From Candidatus Cloacimonadota bacterium (lineage in GTDB: Bacteria > Cloacimonadota > Cloacimonadia > Cloacimonadales > WRIO01), in NCBI GenBank assembly GCA_009777575.1, contig WRLO01000033.1, forward strand, positions 1-34,502: 34,502 nt of DNA. Reading direction: 5' to 3'. Shown here in pieces: positions 1 through 7,800 of the stretch (its first letter is position 1; each line of letters opens with the position of its first letter). The notes under the pieces are model-generated. The model saw nothing but the letters and a program-made list of their open reading frames with translations, searched no databases and had not been told where the DNA came from. Made by a program: the position numbers and the translations under genes.

Positions 1-31
1 TAACAGAAAATAAATATGGAGGGAATAGGGT

Positions 32-1207
32 ATGAGCCAGTATATTATGCAAGCAGACATATTAAATCTACCAGAAAAATTAGCCAAACTATATAAAGGT
101 AGAAAGGTTAAACTAATTGCTAAAAATGATACGATACTTATCCAACCAATCAATAGTGATGAGGCACTAAAAAGGCTTATTGGCATAGCTAAAAGCGATG
201 GACATTCCGTTGATAGGTTTATCGAAAACAAACAAGAAGAAATTGCTCTTGAAGAAGAACAATCAAAAAGACGAAATGAATATTTTACAAAAAACAAACT
301 TGAGTGTAAAGTAGAAAGGATTAGTATGAAAAATAACTTAGATAAATATAGGGCATTTACACTAATAGGAGCTCTTATTTGGTTATTATCAAGAGTTCTA
401 AGAAACACCTTTCTCATGGATTATGAATTAATAAAAAATATTTTATATAGAGCACCAAATTTTGGTGCTGCTTGGGTCGGTATTGGGCTATTAATATTGT
501 TCTATCAAAGAGTTACTAAAAAAGAGTTTAAAGAACAATACTCTTTTTCGGCAGTTTCCATAGTTTTTTTGATTTTACTCATTTTTGAGATAAATAATCA
601 TCATTTCTCAAATTCATCATTTGATATTTGGGATATATTTTCTAGTTTATTAGCACTGTTGATTTTTTGGGCTGTGAGAATGTTGGCACAAAATAAATAT
701 GCAGGTAAAATAACTATCAAAAAAACTGACGAGACAGATTTACTGAATGTCATGAATCTTTGGAACAATGGCGAAACCATGAAATATGTTGGCTTCCCGG
801 GCGGCTTTGGGATTAATGAAGATAAGATAAAAGAATGGTATCAAACCAAATCTTTTGAACATTTCTCGATATATTCAGAAGAAGAAGATTATTGTGGTGA
901 AACTGGATATCATATAGACAACCATGAAGATGAGAACATTGGCTTGGACATCAAACTATTACCTCATGCTCAAGGTAAAGGCATAGCAGAATATGCCTTG
1001 AGATATGTAATTGAACAAGTGAAAAAAGATGGCAAAGGAAGAAGTGTATGGGTTGACCCAGATATAACAAATGAAAAAGCCATTAAATTATACAAAAAAT
1101 TGGGATTTAAAGAAAAAGTATTCCCCAAGTATTTAGCTCATGAAGATGATGGTAATCATATTTACATGGAACTTTTGATACAAGAATATCAAGAGGTCAG
1201 AAAATAG
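32..1207 (+). CDS. AbrB-like / membrane / GNAT acetyltransferase fusion protein
   Basis: The 391-residue product has three parts. Residues 1-80 resemble an AbrB/SpoVT-type antitoxin (a short beta-rich segment, then an acidic helix rich in Glu/Gln). Residues about 105-225 hold three or four hydrophobic segments likely to cross the membrane. Residues about 228-385 are a RimJ/RimL-type GNAT domain with an acetyl-CoA loop of the Q-G-K-G-I-A kind and the usual K-L-Y-K-K-L-G-F near the end. A GGAGGG site lies just before the ATG at 32. An internal ATG at 325 also has a good AAAGGA site, so the membrane/GNAT part may be made separately. I infer that an antitoxin gene lost its stop and fused to the next gene. 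The substrate is unknown, and no toxin partner is adjacent in the window. Confidence 0.7.
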   Translation: MSQYIMQADILNLPEKLAKLYKGRKVKLIAKNDTILIQPINSDEALKRLIGIAKSDGHSVDRFIENKQEEIALEEEQSKRRNEYFTKNKLECKVERISMKNNLDKYRAFTLIGALIWLLSRVLRNTFLMDYELIKNILYRAPNFGAAWVGIGLLILFYQRVTKKEFKEQYSFSAVSIVFLILLIFEINNHHFSNSSFDIWDIFSSLLALLIFWAVRMLAQNKYAGKITIKKTDETDLLNVMNLWNNGETMKYVGFPGGFGINEDKIKEWYQTKSFEHFSIYSEEEDYCGETGYHIDNHEDENIGLDIKLLPHAQGKGIAEYALRYVIEQVKKDGKGRSVWVDPDITNEKAIKLYKKLGFKEKVFPKYLAHEDDGNHIYMELLIQEYQEVRK

Positions 1208-1235
1208 TTGACAAAAAAACTAACTTTTAAATAAT
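1208..1235 (+). promoter_or_regulatory. Promoter for the ORF6N gene, in a duplicated leader block
   Basis: TTGACA at 1208-1213 and AATAAT at 1230-1235 are 16 bases apart. The surrounding block (1208-1254) is about 85% identical to 3230-3276, which precedes the unrelated PIN-domain gene. Confidence 0.5.
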
Positions 1236-1291
1236 TGATTTTATGAATAATATTTCTGCAGTATGGATTTTTAGAAAAAAGGAGGTGGCTC

Positions 1292-1723
1292 TTGACTGAT
1301 TCGGTTGTATTATTAGCAAGCGACATAGAGGCTCGAATTTTTACGATTCGGGGAATGCAAGTGATGTTGGATAGGGATTTGGCGTTACTTTATGGAGTCG
1401 AGACTCGTACATTAAATCAATCGGTTAAAAGGAACATAGAAAGATTCCCTGCTTCGTTTATGTTTCAGTTAAACGAACAAGAATTTGAAACTTGGAAATC
1501 ACAAATTGTGCGGCCCAATGAAGAAAACTTGATATCACAATTTGTGATATCAAGTTCACATGGTGGCATGAGAAAAATGCCTTATGCTTTTACAGAACAA
1601 GGTGTATCAATGCTTTCAGCAGTGCTTCGTAGTCTAACAGCGATTGCTGTTAGTATTAAAATCCTTCTCGAAAATGGATATAATGGATTTTTAGTAATTG
1701 AGAACAGAAAGAAGACAATTTAG
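1292..1723 (+). CDS. ORF6N domain protein, C-terminally shortened
   Basis: Residues 9-110 match the ORF6N domain of phage and mobile-element antirepressor-like DNA-binding proteins. It has the typical I-E-x-R-I-F-x-I-R-G start, an R-D-L-A-x-L-Y-G-V stretch, R-F-P-x-x-F-M-F-Q-L, and M-P-Y-A-F-T-E-Q-G-V. The start is a TTG at 1292, supported by a GGAGGTGG site at 1281-1288. Family members usually continue into a long helical C-terminus. Here the conserved helix after the E-Q-G-V motif diverges and the protein ends at 143 residues, so it is probably a truncated or recombined copy. Its own promoter lies in the duplicated leader block upstream. A role in transcription control of a mobile element is plausible but not shown. 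Confidence 0.8.
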   Translation: MTDSVVLLASDIEARIFTIRGMQVMLDRDLALLYGVETRTLNQSVKRNIERFPASFMFQLNEQEFETWKSQIVRPNEENLISQFVISSSHGGMRKMPYAFTEQGVSMLSAVLRSLTAIAVSIKILLENGYNGFLVIENRKKTI

Positions 1724-1749
1724 AAAAATAAAAATATAGGATAGTAAGC

Positions 1750-2115
1750 ATGGTTTTTTATGGGACAGAAAGGATTTTTCCAGTTGATGAAAATTATGGA
1801 CAGATGGATCATATTGGAAAATTTATTGATGAAATAAAAAACAAGTATCCCCACCTTGAGTTTGAATGTTTGGGGTATAAATGGCAGAATAATTCAATGG
1901 CATATGTTATTGGTAAATTGAATGAAAAACCTAAAATTGAAGATGAGATTAAAGAAATTTTATTACCTGATGATAATTGGGAGAAATATACTTGTAAAAT
2001 GAATGATTTAGACATTAAAGAATTATATAAAGACATTTATAAGGATGGAATTCTTGATTTTGAAATTGAAAGAATTCATGGAAATTTATTCAAAGTAAAT
2101 ATCCACAGACCATAA
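1750..2115 (+). CDS. Hypothetical protein, 121 aa
   Basis: I do not recognise this family. The product is small, soluble, acidic and rich in aromatic residues (several W and Y), with no signal peptide or membrane segment. The ATG at 1750 has only a weak upstream TAGGATA site, and a similar AAAATATAGGATA string precedes the mntA-like gene at 29747. It lies 26 bases after the ORF6N gene on the same strand and ends just before a strong promoter. It could be an immunity or cargo protein of the accessory gene run; this is inference from position only. Confidence 0.55.
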   Translation: MVFYGTERIFPVDENYGQMDHIGKFIDEIKNKYPHLEFECLGYKWQNNSMAYVIGKLNEKPKIEDEIKEILLPDDNWEKYTCKMNDLDIKELYKDIYKDGILDFEIERIHGNLFKVNIHRP

Positions 2116-2118
2116 GTA

Positions 2119-2146
2119 TTGACAAATGCTATATAAATTTTATAAT
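2119..2146 (+). promoter_or_regulatory. Consensus promoter for the GNAT gene at 2165
   Basis: TTGACA at 2119-2124 and TATAAT at 2141-2146 are separated by 16 bases. The AAGGAG site at 2153-2158 would lie almost at the transcript start, giving a very short leader. Confidence 0.65.
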
Positions 2147-2164
2147 GAGTTTAAGGAGAAATAA

Positions 2165-2629
2165 ATGTTTCAATACAACAAAGACTTTAGTTACGAAGAA
2201 AAACTATCTGAAGGATTAATAATGACTTCAGAACATACTAAAGAAGAATATAAACAAATTTGTGAAAAACTTCTAAAACATAACTACGAGAACACAAATG
2301 GGCTACTAAATAAACCAGGGATTGACATATATCTACTCTTAAAAGAAAATGATAAAATTATTGGGGCAATCTCTTGTGATACATTTAATATGTGTATGTA
2401 TATTGATGTTTTATGGTTGGATAAAGAATATAGAGGATTGGGATATGGAAAAAAACTATTATTTCAAGCTGAAAAAATAGCAAAAGAAAATGGTTGTATT
2501 TTTTCTCATACCTGCACATATAATTACCAGTCACCTGATTTCTATAAAGCGTGTGGTTACGAAGTTTTTGGAGAAATTAGTGATTACCCCAATGGAATTA
2601 TTCAGTATTTTTTTAAGAAAAAACTATAA
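2165..2629 (+). CDS. GNAT family N-acetyltransferase
   Basis: The 154-residue protein is a single GNAT domain. The acetyl-CoA binding motif A is seen as L-D-K-E-Y-R-G-L-G-Y-G-K-K-L-L at about residues 90-104, and the C-terminal F-Y-K-A-C-G-Y-E-V-F-G motif B region follows at about 130-140. The start ATG has an AAGGAG site 6 bases upstream and a near-perfect promoter before it, so this looks like an independently expressed accessory gene. The family moves an acetyl group from acetyl-CoA to an amine (small molecule, antibiotic or protein N-terminus). The substrate cannot be read from the sequence. Confidence 0.85.
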   Translation: MFQYNKDFSYEEKLSEGLIMTSEHTKEEYKQICEKLLKHNYENTNGLLNKPGIDIYLLLKENDKIIGAISCDTFNMCMYIDVLWLDKEYRGLGYGKKLLFQAEKIAKENGCIFSHTCTYNYQSPDFYKACGYEVFGEISDYPNGIIQYFFKKKL

Positions 2630-2694
2630 GTAAACAGTTATGACTTGGATTCCATAAATAGAAATAATACAAAGTATAATAGTAAGGAGTATAA

Positions 2695-3210
2695 ATGCCT
2701 GAAAAAATAATAAAACCAAAAATCGAGGACAAAATCGGCGTAGTTCTGAGTGGAAATGTATTGAATAGTGCATTAGACTTGATAAACTATTTAAATGACA
2801 TCAAGATGACACCGCAATGGTCTGCTACGAATGTTTGGAAAGTCAGTTATAAAACATTTAGTGTGTGTTTTATAAGATTGTATGGTTGTGCTGATTATCA
2901 TAATGTGAAAGCAGGTTCTTGGCATATTGTACCTTTTATAGGTGAATACGAGAGTTCGTCGTTATCCGAAGAGTTAAAGGAAATTGTTTGGAAAAATAAA
3001 GTAACCTGCCGGGGATGTGGTAAATGTGCTTTAGAACTCAAAAGTGTTTTCGGGAAAACCTTTGACTATGCTTGTGAGAAATCTATTGTTTTTACCAATC
3101 CTGATACAAAGTCCCTTGAGTGTGTAAAAAAACTCATTGAATTAAGGATAAATGACATTAAAGAAGGAAACGCAAAAAAACATAAATACATCCCTGTTAA
3201 AGACATGTAA
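2695..3210 (+). CDS. Hypothetical protein with a C-x-x-C-x-x-C cluster
   Basis: I do not recognise this 171-residue protein. It is soluble, with a W-rich central part (residues 40-85) and a cysteine cluster C-R-G-C-G-K-C at about residues 103-109, plus more cysteines at about 127 and 143. A metal or Fe-S site is possible. The ATG is preceded by AAGGAG at 2684-2689 and by a TATAAT at 2675-2680 with no good -35. Its first 13 codons and leader recur, slightly changed, at 4456-4508 as the start of a broken gene. It is followed by the duplicated leader block that drives the PIN gene. Confidence 0.6.
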   Translation: MPEKIIKPKIEDKIGVVLSGNVLNSALDLINYLNDIKMTPQWSATNVWKVSYKTFSVCFIRLYGCADYHNVKAGSWHIVPFIGEYESSSLSEELKEIVWKNKVTCRGCGKCALELKSVFGKTFDYACEKSIVFTNPDTKSLECVKKLIELRINDIKEGNAKKHKYIPVKDM

Positions 3211-3229
3211 AGACAGATAAAAATTAGAC

Positions 3230-3257
3230 TTGACAAAAAACCTAACTTTAAAATAAT
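3230..3257 (+). promoter_or_regulatory. Promoter for the PIN-toxin operon, second copy of the leader block
   Basis: TTGACA at 3230-3235 and AATAAT at 3252-3257 are separated by 16 bases. The block 3230-3276 repeats 1208-1254 with about seven mismatches, including the A-rich spacer and the CTAACTTT core. Confidence 0.5.
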
Positions 3258-3289
3258 GGATTTCATGAAACATTTTAATGGAGTGTAAT

Positions 3290-3766
3290 ATGAAGAAAAT
3301 TAAATTATATCTTGATACTTCGGTAGTAAGTGCTCTTGATGACCCGAAGAAACCCGAAAGAAAGCAAGATACTCATACATTTTGGGATGATGTGAAGGTA
3401 GGTATGTATGAGATATATTTATCTGATGTTGTCTTTAAAGAGATAAATAAATGTAATCAATCAAAACAAGATGCGTTGTATAGGTTTTTAAACGAAATAG
3501 AATATGTTTCAATAAATACAAACGAAGAAATTGAGATAATAGCTAATCACATTATTCAGTTAGGAATACTACAGGGAAAGAAATTTGATGATTGTATGCA
3601 CATTGGGTGCTCGGTAGTTAGTAATAGTGACTATCTTGTTTCTTGGAATTTTAATGACTTGGTCAATATAAAGACAGTAAATGGTGTTCGTGCCGTTACT
3701 AACCTATTGAAATATAAAAGCATTGATATAATACCACCCCTAATGCTTATAAATAAGGAGGATTAA
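3290..3766 (+). CDS. PIN-domain protein, putative toxin ribonuclease
   Basis: The product has the PIN fold signature: Y-L-D-T-S-V near the N-terminus (Asp9), a central acidic K-E-I, D-D-C-M-H-I at about residue 95, and a W-N-F-N-D segment at about 118. These are the usual metal-binding positions of VapC-like nucleases. I prefer the ATG at 3290 over 3278, because the GGAG at 3280-3283 is correctly spaced for 3290 and would lie inside the longer ORF. The gene overlaps the next small ORF by one base (TAATG), implying translational coupling. Family knowledge points to RNA cleavage by the toxin of a type II toxin-antitoxin pair. The RNA target is unknown. Confidence 0.75.
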   Translation: MKKIKLYLDTSVVSALDDPKKPERKQDTHTFWDDVKVGMYEIYLSDVVFKEINKCNQSKQDALYRFLNEIEYVSINTNEEIEIIANHIIQLGILQGKKFDDCMHIGCSVVSNSDYLVSWNFNDLVNIKTVNGVRAVTNLLKYKSIDIIPPLMLINKED

Positions 3767-3954
3767 TGGAACCAAAACTCGATATAAGCCCAGACTTCAC
3801 TATAGAAGATATCAAGAAAATTCGAGAATATCACTACGAAGTAACAAAAGACATGACAACAGATGAAAGAAGAGCTTTTTATAAAGAAGGAACTGAAAAA
3901 GCTTGTAAAAGAATGGCAGAGCTACGAGAGGAAAAGAAAAGAACAAATAAATGA
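3766..3954 (+). CDS. Small protein, putative antitoxin to the PIN protein
   Basis: The 62-residue highly charged protein has the pattern D-I-S-P-D-F-T-I-E-D-I followed by I-R-E-Y and a Lys/Glu-rich helical tail. I recall such proteins being encoded next to this type of PIN gene. It is coupled upstream by TAATG with an AAGGAGG site inside the PIN gene, and downstream by an ATGA overlap with the hydrolase gene. The antitoxin role is inferred from size, charge and position. Antitoxins more often precede the toxin, so the order is a little unusual. Confidence 0.6.
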   Translation: MEPKLDISPDFTIEDIKKIREYHYEVTKDMTTDERRAFYKEGTEKACKRMAELREEKKRTNK

Positions 3955-4439
3955 AAAAAGTATTAGTATTCATTGATATTCAAAATAATATTATAAAGAA
4001 TTACAAGGATATCATTGATAATATCAATAAATCAATAGATTGGGCAGTAAACAATGATGTTCATGTTGTTTATATCAGGCATGAAAATCTGTCACCCGGC
4101 ACGAAGACTTTAAAACCCAATACTATTGGGTCCGAATTTGCAACAGACTTAAAAATAGCTTCAAAAAATGTGTTTACAAAATACAAAAGTAACGCATTGA
4201 CTAGTGAGGAGTTTACTGATTTCATCAATAAAAATGAAATAAGCGAGTTCTATCTAACGGGAGCAGATGCCACAGTTTGTGTTAAATCAACCTGTTTTAA
4301 TTTACGAAAGGCTGGTTATGAAGTTACTGTATTATCAGATTGTATAACCAGCTGGGATAAAAAGAAAATCCCCGAAATGCTACTTTATTATGAAAAACAA
4401 GGTGGTAAGATAATTAGTTTAAATGAGTTATTAGGATAA
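3951..4439 (+). CDS. Isochorismatase-family cysteine hydrolase
   Basis: The 162-residue protein is a complete isochorismatase/nicotinamidase-like domain. The expected catalytic triad is visible: Asp9 in V-F-I-D-I-Q-N, a Lys in F-T-K-Y-K-S (77 or 79), and Cys110 in G-A-D-A-T-V-C-V-K-S, in the usual place after the cis-peptide region. Family members hydrolyse small amides or vinyl ethers in the cytoplasm; the substrate here is not known. The start overlaps the stop of the small putative antitoxin by four bases (ATGA), so it is translated with the PIN operon. Metabolic cargo attached to a toxin-antitoxin operon is unusual and may simply reflect cassette assembly. Confidence 0.85.
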   Translation: MKKVLVFIDIQNNIIKNYKDIIDNINKSIDWAVNNDVHVVYIRHENLSPGTKTLKPNTIGSEFATDLKIASKNVFTKYKSNALTSEEFTDFINKNEISEFYLTGADATVCVKSTCFNLRKAGYEVTVLSDCITSWDKKKIPEMLLYYEKQGGKIISLNELLG

Positions 4440-4465
4440 CGAATATTTGACAATAAGGAACATAA

Positions 4466-4637
4466 ATGCCAGAAAAAATAATAGAACTAAAAATAGAGGA
4501 CAAGATTTTGAGTTACAAATTCCGCTTCATCCCAAGGGGTGCTATTTCTTGAAAATACTGAATATCAAGAAAAATGGGAAGTAATTCTTACAAAGTTAAA
4601 AAGAATATCTAAAAGGAGATTATACCATCATGAGTGA
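4466..4637 (+). pseudogene. Gene remnant sharing the 5' end of the gene at 2695
   Basis: An ATG at 4466 opens a 28-codon frame starting M-P-E-K-I-I-E-L-K-I-E-D-K, almost the same as the start of the 171-aa protein at 2695. It then diverges and stops at 4550-4552. Another frame continues to 4635-4637 with protein-like composition (L-E-N-T-E-Y-Q-E-K-W-E-V-I). The stretch is best read as a recombinant, frameshifted remnant made from the duplicated 5' end and the tail of another gene. Confidence 0.55.
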
Positions 4638-5817
4638 TTTTGAGTTTATATACTTTGATTTTAATTTTATAGGCAGATTTATCTCTGAAGGTTTCCTTCA
4701 TGTCTGTCGTTATCAAACAAACGGCCCATCATTATGGGGGTTTGCAGACACAGCTGGAAACGAAATTATTTCTTGTAAATACGAAGATGTACACAACTTT
4801 TCGGATGGAATGGCAGCAATTAAGCCAAGTGATGGTAGCGAAAAGTGGGGGTTCATCGATATTCTCGGAAACCAGATTATACCGAGTAAATATGATGTGG
4901 TGTACAATTTTGTTGGTGGAATCGCTGTCGTCGGAATCGGAAGTTTGCGCGTTACCGATGATGCGAGCGGTTTATGGCTTAGTGGAAAATGGGGTTGCAT
5001 TGACAAGGAAGGCAACGAGGTGATAACACCTGGAAAATACAAGCTTATTGGGAAATATAGATATGAACCCAGAAGTTCGAGTCCGTTTGCAAAGATTCAT
5101 GAAAATGAAGTAGATAATTATATTGGGAGTCCTTTTGAAAGAAAATTTTGTGAAGATATATCGGTTGTTGTTGACAATGAAACTGATAAGTGCGGCTATA
5201 TTGATAAACACGGCAATGAAGTGATTCCATGCAAGTATGATGCTGCTCACAATTTCTCAAAAGGCGTAGCTTGGGTCAATATACACGGCAAATGGCTTTT
5301 TATTGATATTAAAGGGAATGAAATCCCGCAGGACAATAATAGAGATTCACATAATCCTTCACAGAACTTGAAAGCCGTTGAGCAAGACGGGAAATGGGGG
5401 TTCGCTGATGAAACGGGAAATATAGTCATACCATGCATATATGATAAAATTGGAGACCGTTCAGAAGGAATGACAGCAGTCAGGATAGGAGATTATGAAA
5501 CAGGGAAATGGGGATTTGTTGATGAAAATGGATTTGAGATAGTGGTTTGCAGATATGCAGAAGTAAAAGGATTTCATGAAGGATTTGCGGCAGTCAGGCT
5601 GGAAGTACCCAGGACGATGAGACCCTCTAATCATTTTGCAATGTGGGGATATATTGACAAGAGAGGGAATGAAATCATACCTTGTGTATATCGTGAATTA
5701 GGCAATTTTTATAAAGGTTTTGCATATTTTGAGGAGCATAATACAGAAACATGGTTTTTATCCGGCAAGAAAGGCTTCATAAAATATTGCCCAAACAGTA
5801 CCAAACAAATTCTGTAA
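4630..5817 (+). CDS. WG repeat-containing protein
   Basis: The 395-residue protein is made of about eight WG repeats. Each unit has the pattern (K)WGF-I/A-D-x-x-G-N-E-I-I-P-C-x-Y-D followed by an F-x-x-G-x-A-x-V element. Clear units begin near residues 37, 76, 121, 188, 223, 257, 293 and 345. There is no signal peptide or membrane span, so it is probably cytoplasmic. WG repeats form a beta-rich scaffold of unknown function and are common in Clostridia and Bacteroidetes. The ATG at 4630 has AAAGGAG about 11 bases upstream, and the gene starts inside the last codons of the preceding remnant. It is the last gene of the + strand accessory run. Confidence 0.85.
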   Translation: MSDFEFIYFDFNFIGRFISEGFLHVCRYQTNGPSLWGFADTAGNEIISCKYEDVHNFSDGMAAIKPSDGSEKWGFIDILGNQIIPSKYDVVYNFVGGIAVVGIGSLRVTDDASGLWLSGKWGCIDKEGNEVITPGKYKLIGKYRYEPRSSSPFAKIHENEVDNYIGSPFERKFCEDISVVVDNETDKCGYIDKHGNEVIPCKYDAAHNFSKGVAWVNIHGKWLFIDIKGNEIPQDNNRDSHNPSQNLKAVEQDGKWGFADETGNIVIPCIYDKIGDRSEGMTAVRIGDYETGKWGFVDENGFEIVVCRYAEVKGFHEGFAAVRLEVPRTMRPSNHFAMWGYIDKRGNEIIPCVYRELGNFYKGFAYFEEHNTETWFLSGKKGFIKYCPNSTKQIL

Positions 5818-5938
5818 AAAGTAAGCATTATCTGTAAAAAAGGTAAACCGCATATAATAGGATTGAATTGGCTTTGGCACTGTAGCTGCTCTGGTTCCAT
5901 TCGGATAGGTCGGTCGCCCTGCGGGCTACACATATCTA
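5818..5938. repeat. Convergent intergenic gap with a palindromic hairpin
   Basis: The gap separates the + strand run from the - strand GNAT cluster. It contains GCCC-TGC-GGGC (about 5917-5927) followed by CTAC, a short hairpin with a three-base loop like others in this window. No clear rho-independent terminator is seen. Confidence 0.4.
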
Positions 5939-6243
5939 TTACATTGGTTTCAGATTATTGTTTAGCCTTATCACTATTTTCTCAAAATCACGAAGCCGGG
6001 CTTCTTCGGTTTTAAAAGAAAGGAAACGCTTTGTATAAGTTACTTGCACAGACTTTGACATTTTCATAAAATTTTCATAAGCAGGTGAATAACCCACCAA
6101 TTTTTCTTTAATACATCAAGATCAGAATCGGTAACGGGAGCTGGTTTGCGAGTATCCCAAGTTCCATTTTTCATTGCTGTTATTATTGCTTTTTCGCCAA
6201 TAGATGTCATCAAACAACTTTCACGAAGTTTTTGAGCTATTAT
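5939..6243 (-). pseudogene. YdeI/OmpD-associated family remnant (3' part, frameshifted)
   Basis: Read on the minus strand, 6243 to about 6110 encodes I-A-Q-K-L-R-E-S-C-L-M-T-S-I-G-E-K-A-I. The frame then shifts, and the rest reads G-Y-S-P-A-Y-E-N-F-M-K-M-S-K-S-V followed by Y-T-K-R-F-L-S-F-K-T-E-E-A-R, ending at a TAA (5939-5941). This order of motifs is that of the C-terminal half of YdeI/OmpD-associated proteins. The N-terminal half is absent because the truncated kinase/GNAT gene runs directly into it. A one-base shift near 6100-6110 breaks what remains, so no functional protein is expected. Confidence 0.7.
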
Positions 6244-7052
6244 TTCATTTTGAACATATAACCTATTTCAAGGTATTCTATTTCGTTAATATTTTGTATA
6301 GTTAAGCCACATACTCCTAAAAAATCGTCTGTATTTTTATGAATCACTGTCCATAAACCAAAACCATCTTTTTTGTAGCGGTCGATTTGTTTATCATACC
6401 AACCTTTGACTTCTTCATCTGATAAAGTGTGTTCATATGTATACATTGTTTCCTTGTCTTGTAATATTTCACATAAGTTATCAAAGTCAGTTTTGCACAG
6501 TTTCCTTAAAAATAATCTGTCGGTTGTCAGGATAAAGTTTTGCTCATTTTTTATTTTATCTACCAACTTATTTACACTCTCATCTATGCTTTTTCCTGCC
6601 GTATTTATTATGAAATGTTCTTTATCCCATTGCTCATAATCTCTGCTCAAAACATCAGTCCAGCAAGATAATTTCAGATTCGGAATATCGGTTACTCTTT
6701 CTTCAATTCTCTTTCGATGTTCAGCAATGTTAGAGCATATCTCTTCAATATTTATGTATTCACGATTGTTCTCTATGGCAATGTTTTCATATTCTGTGCG
6801 AGTCAACTTCCATGGGTTACAGCTATCCACAACCACAGAATTGCCAACCTTTAAATTGTCCGCAATGAGTCTATATGCGAGGCGATAACCCTCACCTTGA
6901 ACATCAAAATCGCACAAATCTCGCAAACCTTGCTCAATTGTGTCGATTCGTATATATGTTGCTTTAAAAATAGTCGAGATAGATTTGGCGATTGAAGTTT
7001 TACCCGCTCCAGGTAATCCTGATAAAATATATAGTATATTTGTATAGTTCAT
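6240..7052 (-). CDS. P-loop kinase-like / GNAT fusion, C-terminally truncated
   Basis: Residues 1-165 form a P-loop nucleotide kinase-like domain with Walker A G-L-P-G-A-G-K-T-S at about residues 10-18, the sequence R-I-D-T-I-E-Q, and a V-V-V-D-S-C-N-P strand typical of AAA_33-type kinases. From about residue 170 a RimJ/RimL GNAT domain begins (T-T-D-R-L-F-L-R-K-L) but stops at E-I-G-Y-M-F, just before its acetyl-CoA motif. The GNAT half is therefore probably inactive. I chose the ATG at 7050-7052, whose ATGA overlaps the stop of the upstream gene; the longer frame only adds translation of that gene's end. A deletion appears to join this gene to the YdeI remnant downstream. Confidence 0.7.
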   Translation of the reverse strand: MNYTNILYILSGLPGAGKTSIAKSISTIFKATYIRIDTIEQGLRDLCDFDVQGEGYRLAYRLIADNLKVGNSVVVDSCNPWKLTRTEYENIAIENNREYINIEEICSNIAEHRKRIEERVTDIPNLKLSCWTDVLSRDYEQWDKEHFIINTAGKSIDESVNKLVDKIKNEQNFILTTDRLFLRKLCKTDFDNLCEILQDKETMYTYEHTLSDEEVKGWYDKQIDRYKKDGFGLWTVIHKNTDDFLGVCGLTIQNINEIEYLEIGYMFKMK

Positions 7053-7800
7053 ATTGTGTTTCCATATTTTACCCATACACAAGGATCGTAATATATACCC
7101 ATATCCTTTTCAATACTTATTTCTACAGGACTCAAAGCCCCTTCTACGACATAAGAGCCACTATCAAGCATTTTCAGGTTTGACCATTCTTCCCATTCGT
7201 TTACATTTCCCTTGATAATCATTGATATTTCAGCTGTCTTAAAGATAACTCCACCAAGTTTATCATGAACTCGAAGCCACGGATCAAAAGCTTTTCCATC
7301 ATCTGTTTTCCACTTAGCATATTTATCTATTGGTATCAAAGGATATTTCGTTTTCAATGTTGGTCTTACAGGCACTATCAATGTATCTATTTGCTTTTGC
7401 TTGCTCAGGCATTTCATGGCTTTCACTATTTCGTAGCTTAAGCCCTCTCCCTTGTGGTTTGGTGAAACTACAGCTGCTAAAGCTAATAAGATATTTGGTT
7501 TTATACCTTTCTGGTAAGTAGAAACTCCATTTTCTACAAGTATCGTTAAATCATCTGGAATATCAATCAACTCACCTTCCCAAAATATCGGTATAGTATA
7601 GCCATAAGCAATAAGCGTTTCATCTCGTGTCAAAACAATCTGGTAGTCTGCAAAAGTAGTAAAAAGTTCAGACCAACCTTTGCATTCCCAATTTAACAAA
7701 AACTGCGGCCATGCGGTCTGATTGATTTCCTTTATTCACTGATAAATTCTGAAGTTTCTTTTAAAGAAAATATTCTATATTCATTAGTATGTAACTTCAT
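7049..7800 (-). pseudogene. GNAT-like acetyltransferase with a single-base frameshift near its start
   Basis: The open part (7699 to 7049) encodes a GNAT-like protein with V-V-S-P-N-H-K-G-E-G-L-S-Y-E-I-V as the acetyl-CoA motif, then a W-L-R-V-H region. It lacks a convincing start; the only in-frame candidate near its beginning is a TTG. Upstream in another frame, an ATG at 7798-7800 begins M-K-L-H-T-N-E-Y-R-I-F-S-L-K-E-T and runs to a TAA at about 7735. One added A in AGTGAATAAAG would join the two parts into I-S-E-I-K-E-I-N-Q-T-A-W-P-Q-F, giving a normal protein of about 250 residues. The reconstructed start overlaps the end of the upstream GNAT gene, as elsewhere in this cluster. It may be a real mutation or an assembly error. 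Confidence 0.65.

Noticed and set aside
4713..5042. Antisense frames over the WG-repeat gene
   Set aside because: They mirror the repeat codons of the real gene on the other strand and lack start signals.
1..5817. Chromosomal integron array
   Set aside because: No integrase and no attC-like imperfect palindromes with GTT core sites were found between the genes; the shared blocks look like promoters.
5844..5938. Small structured RNA on the minus strand
   Set aside because: The GC-rich segment has a short hairpin, but I could not match it to any known RNA.
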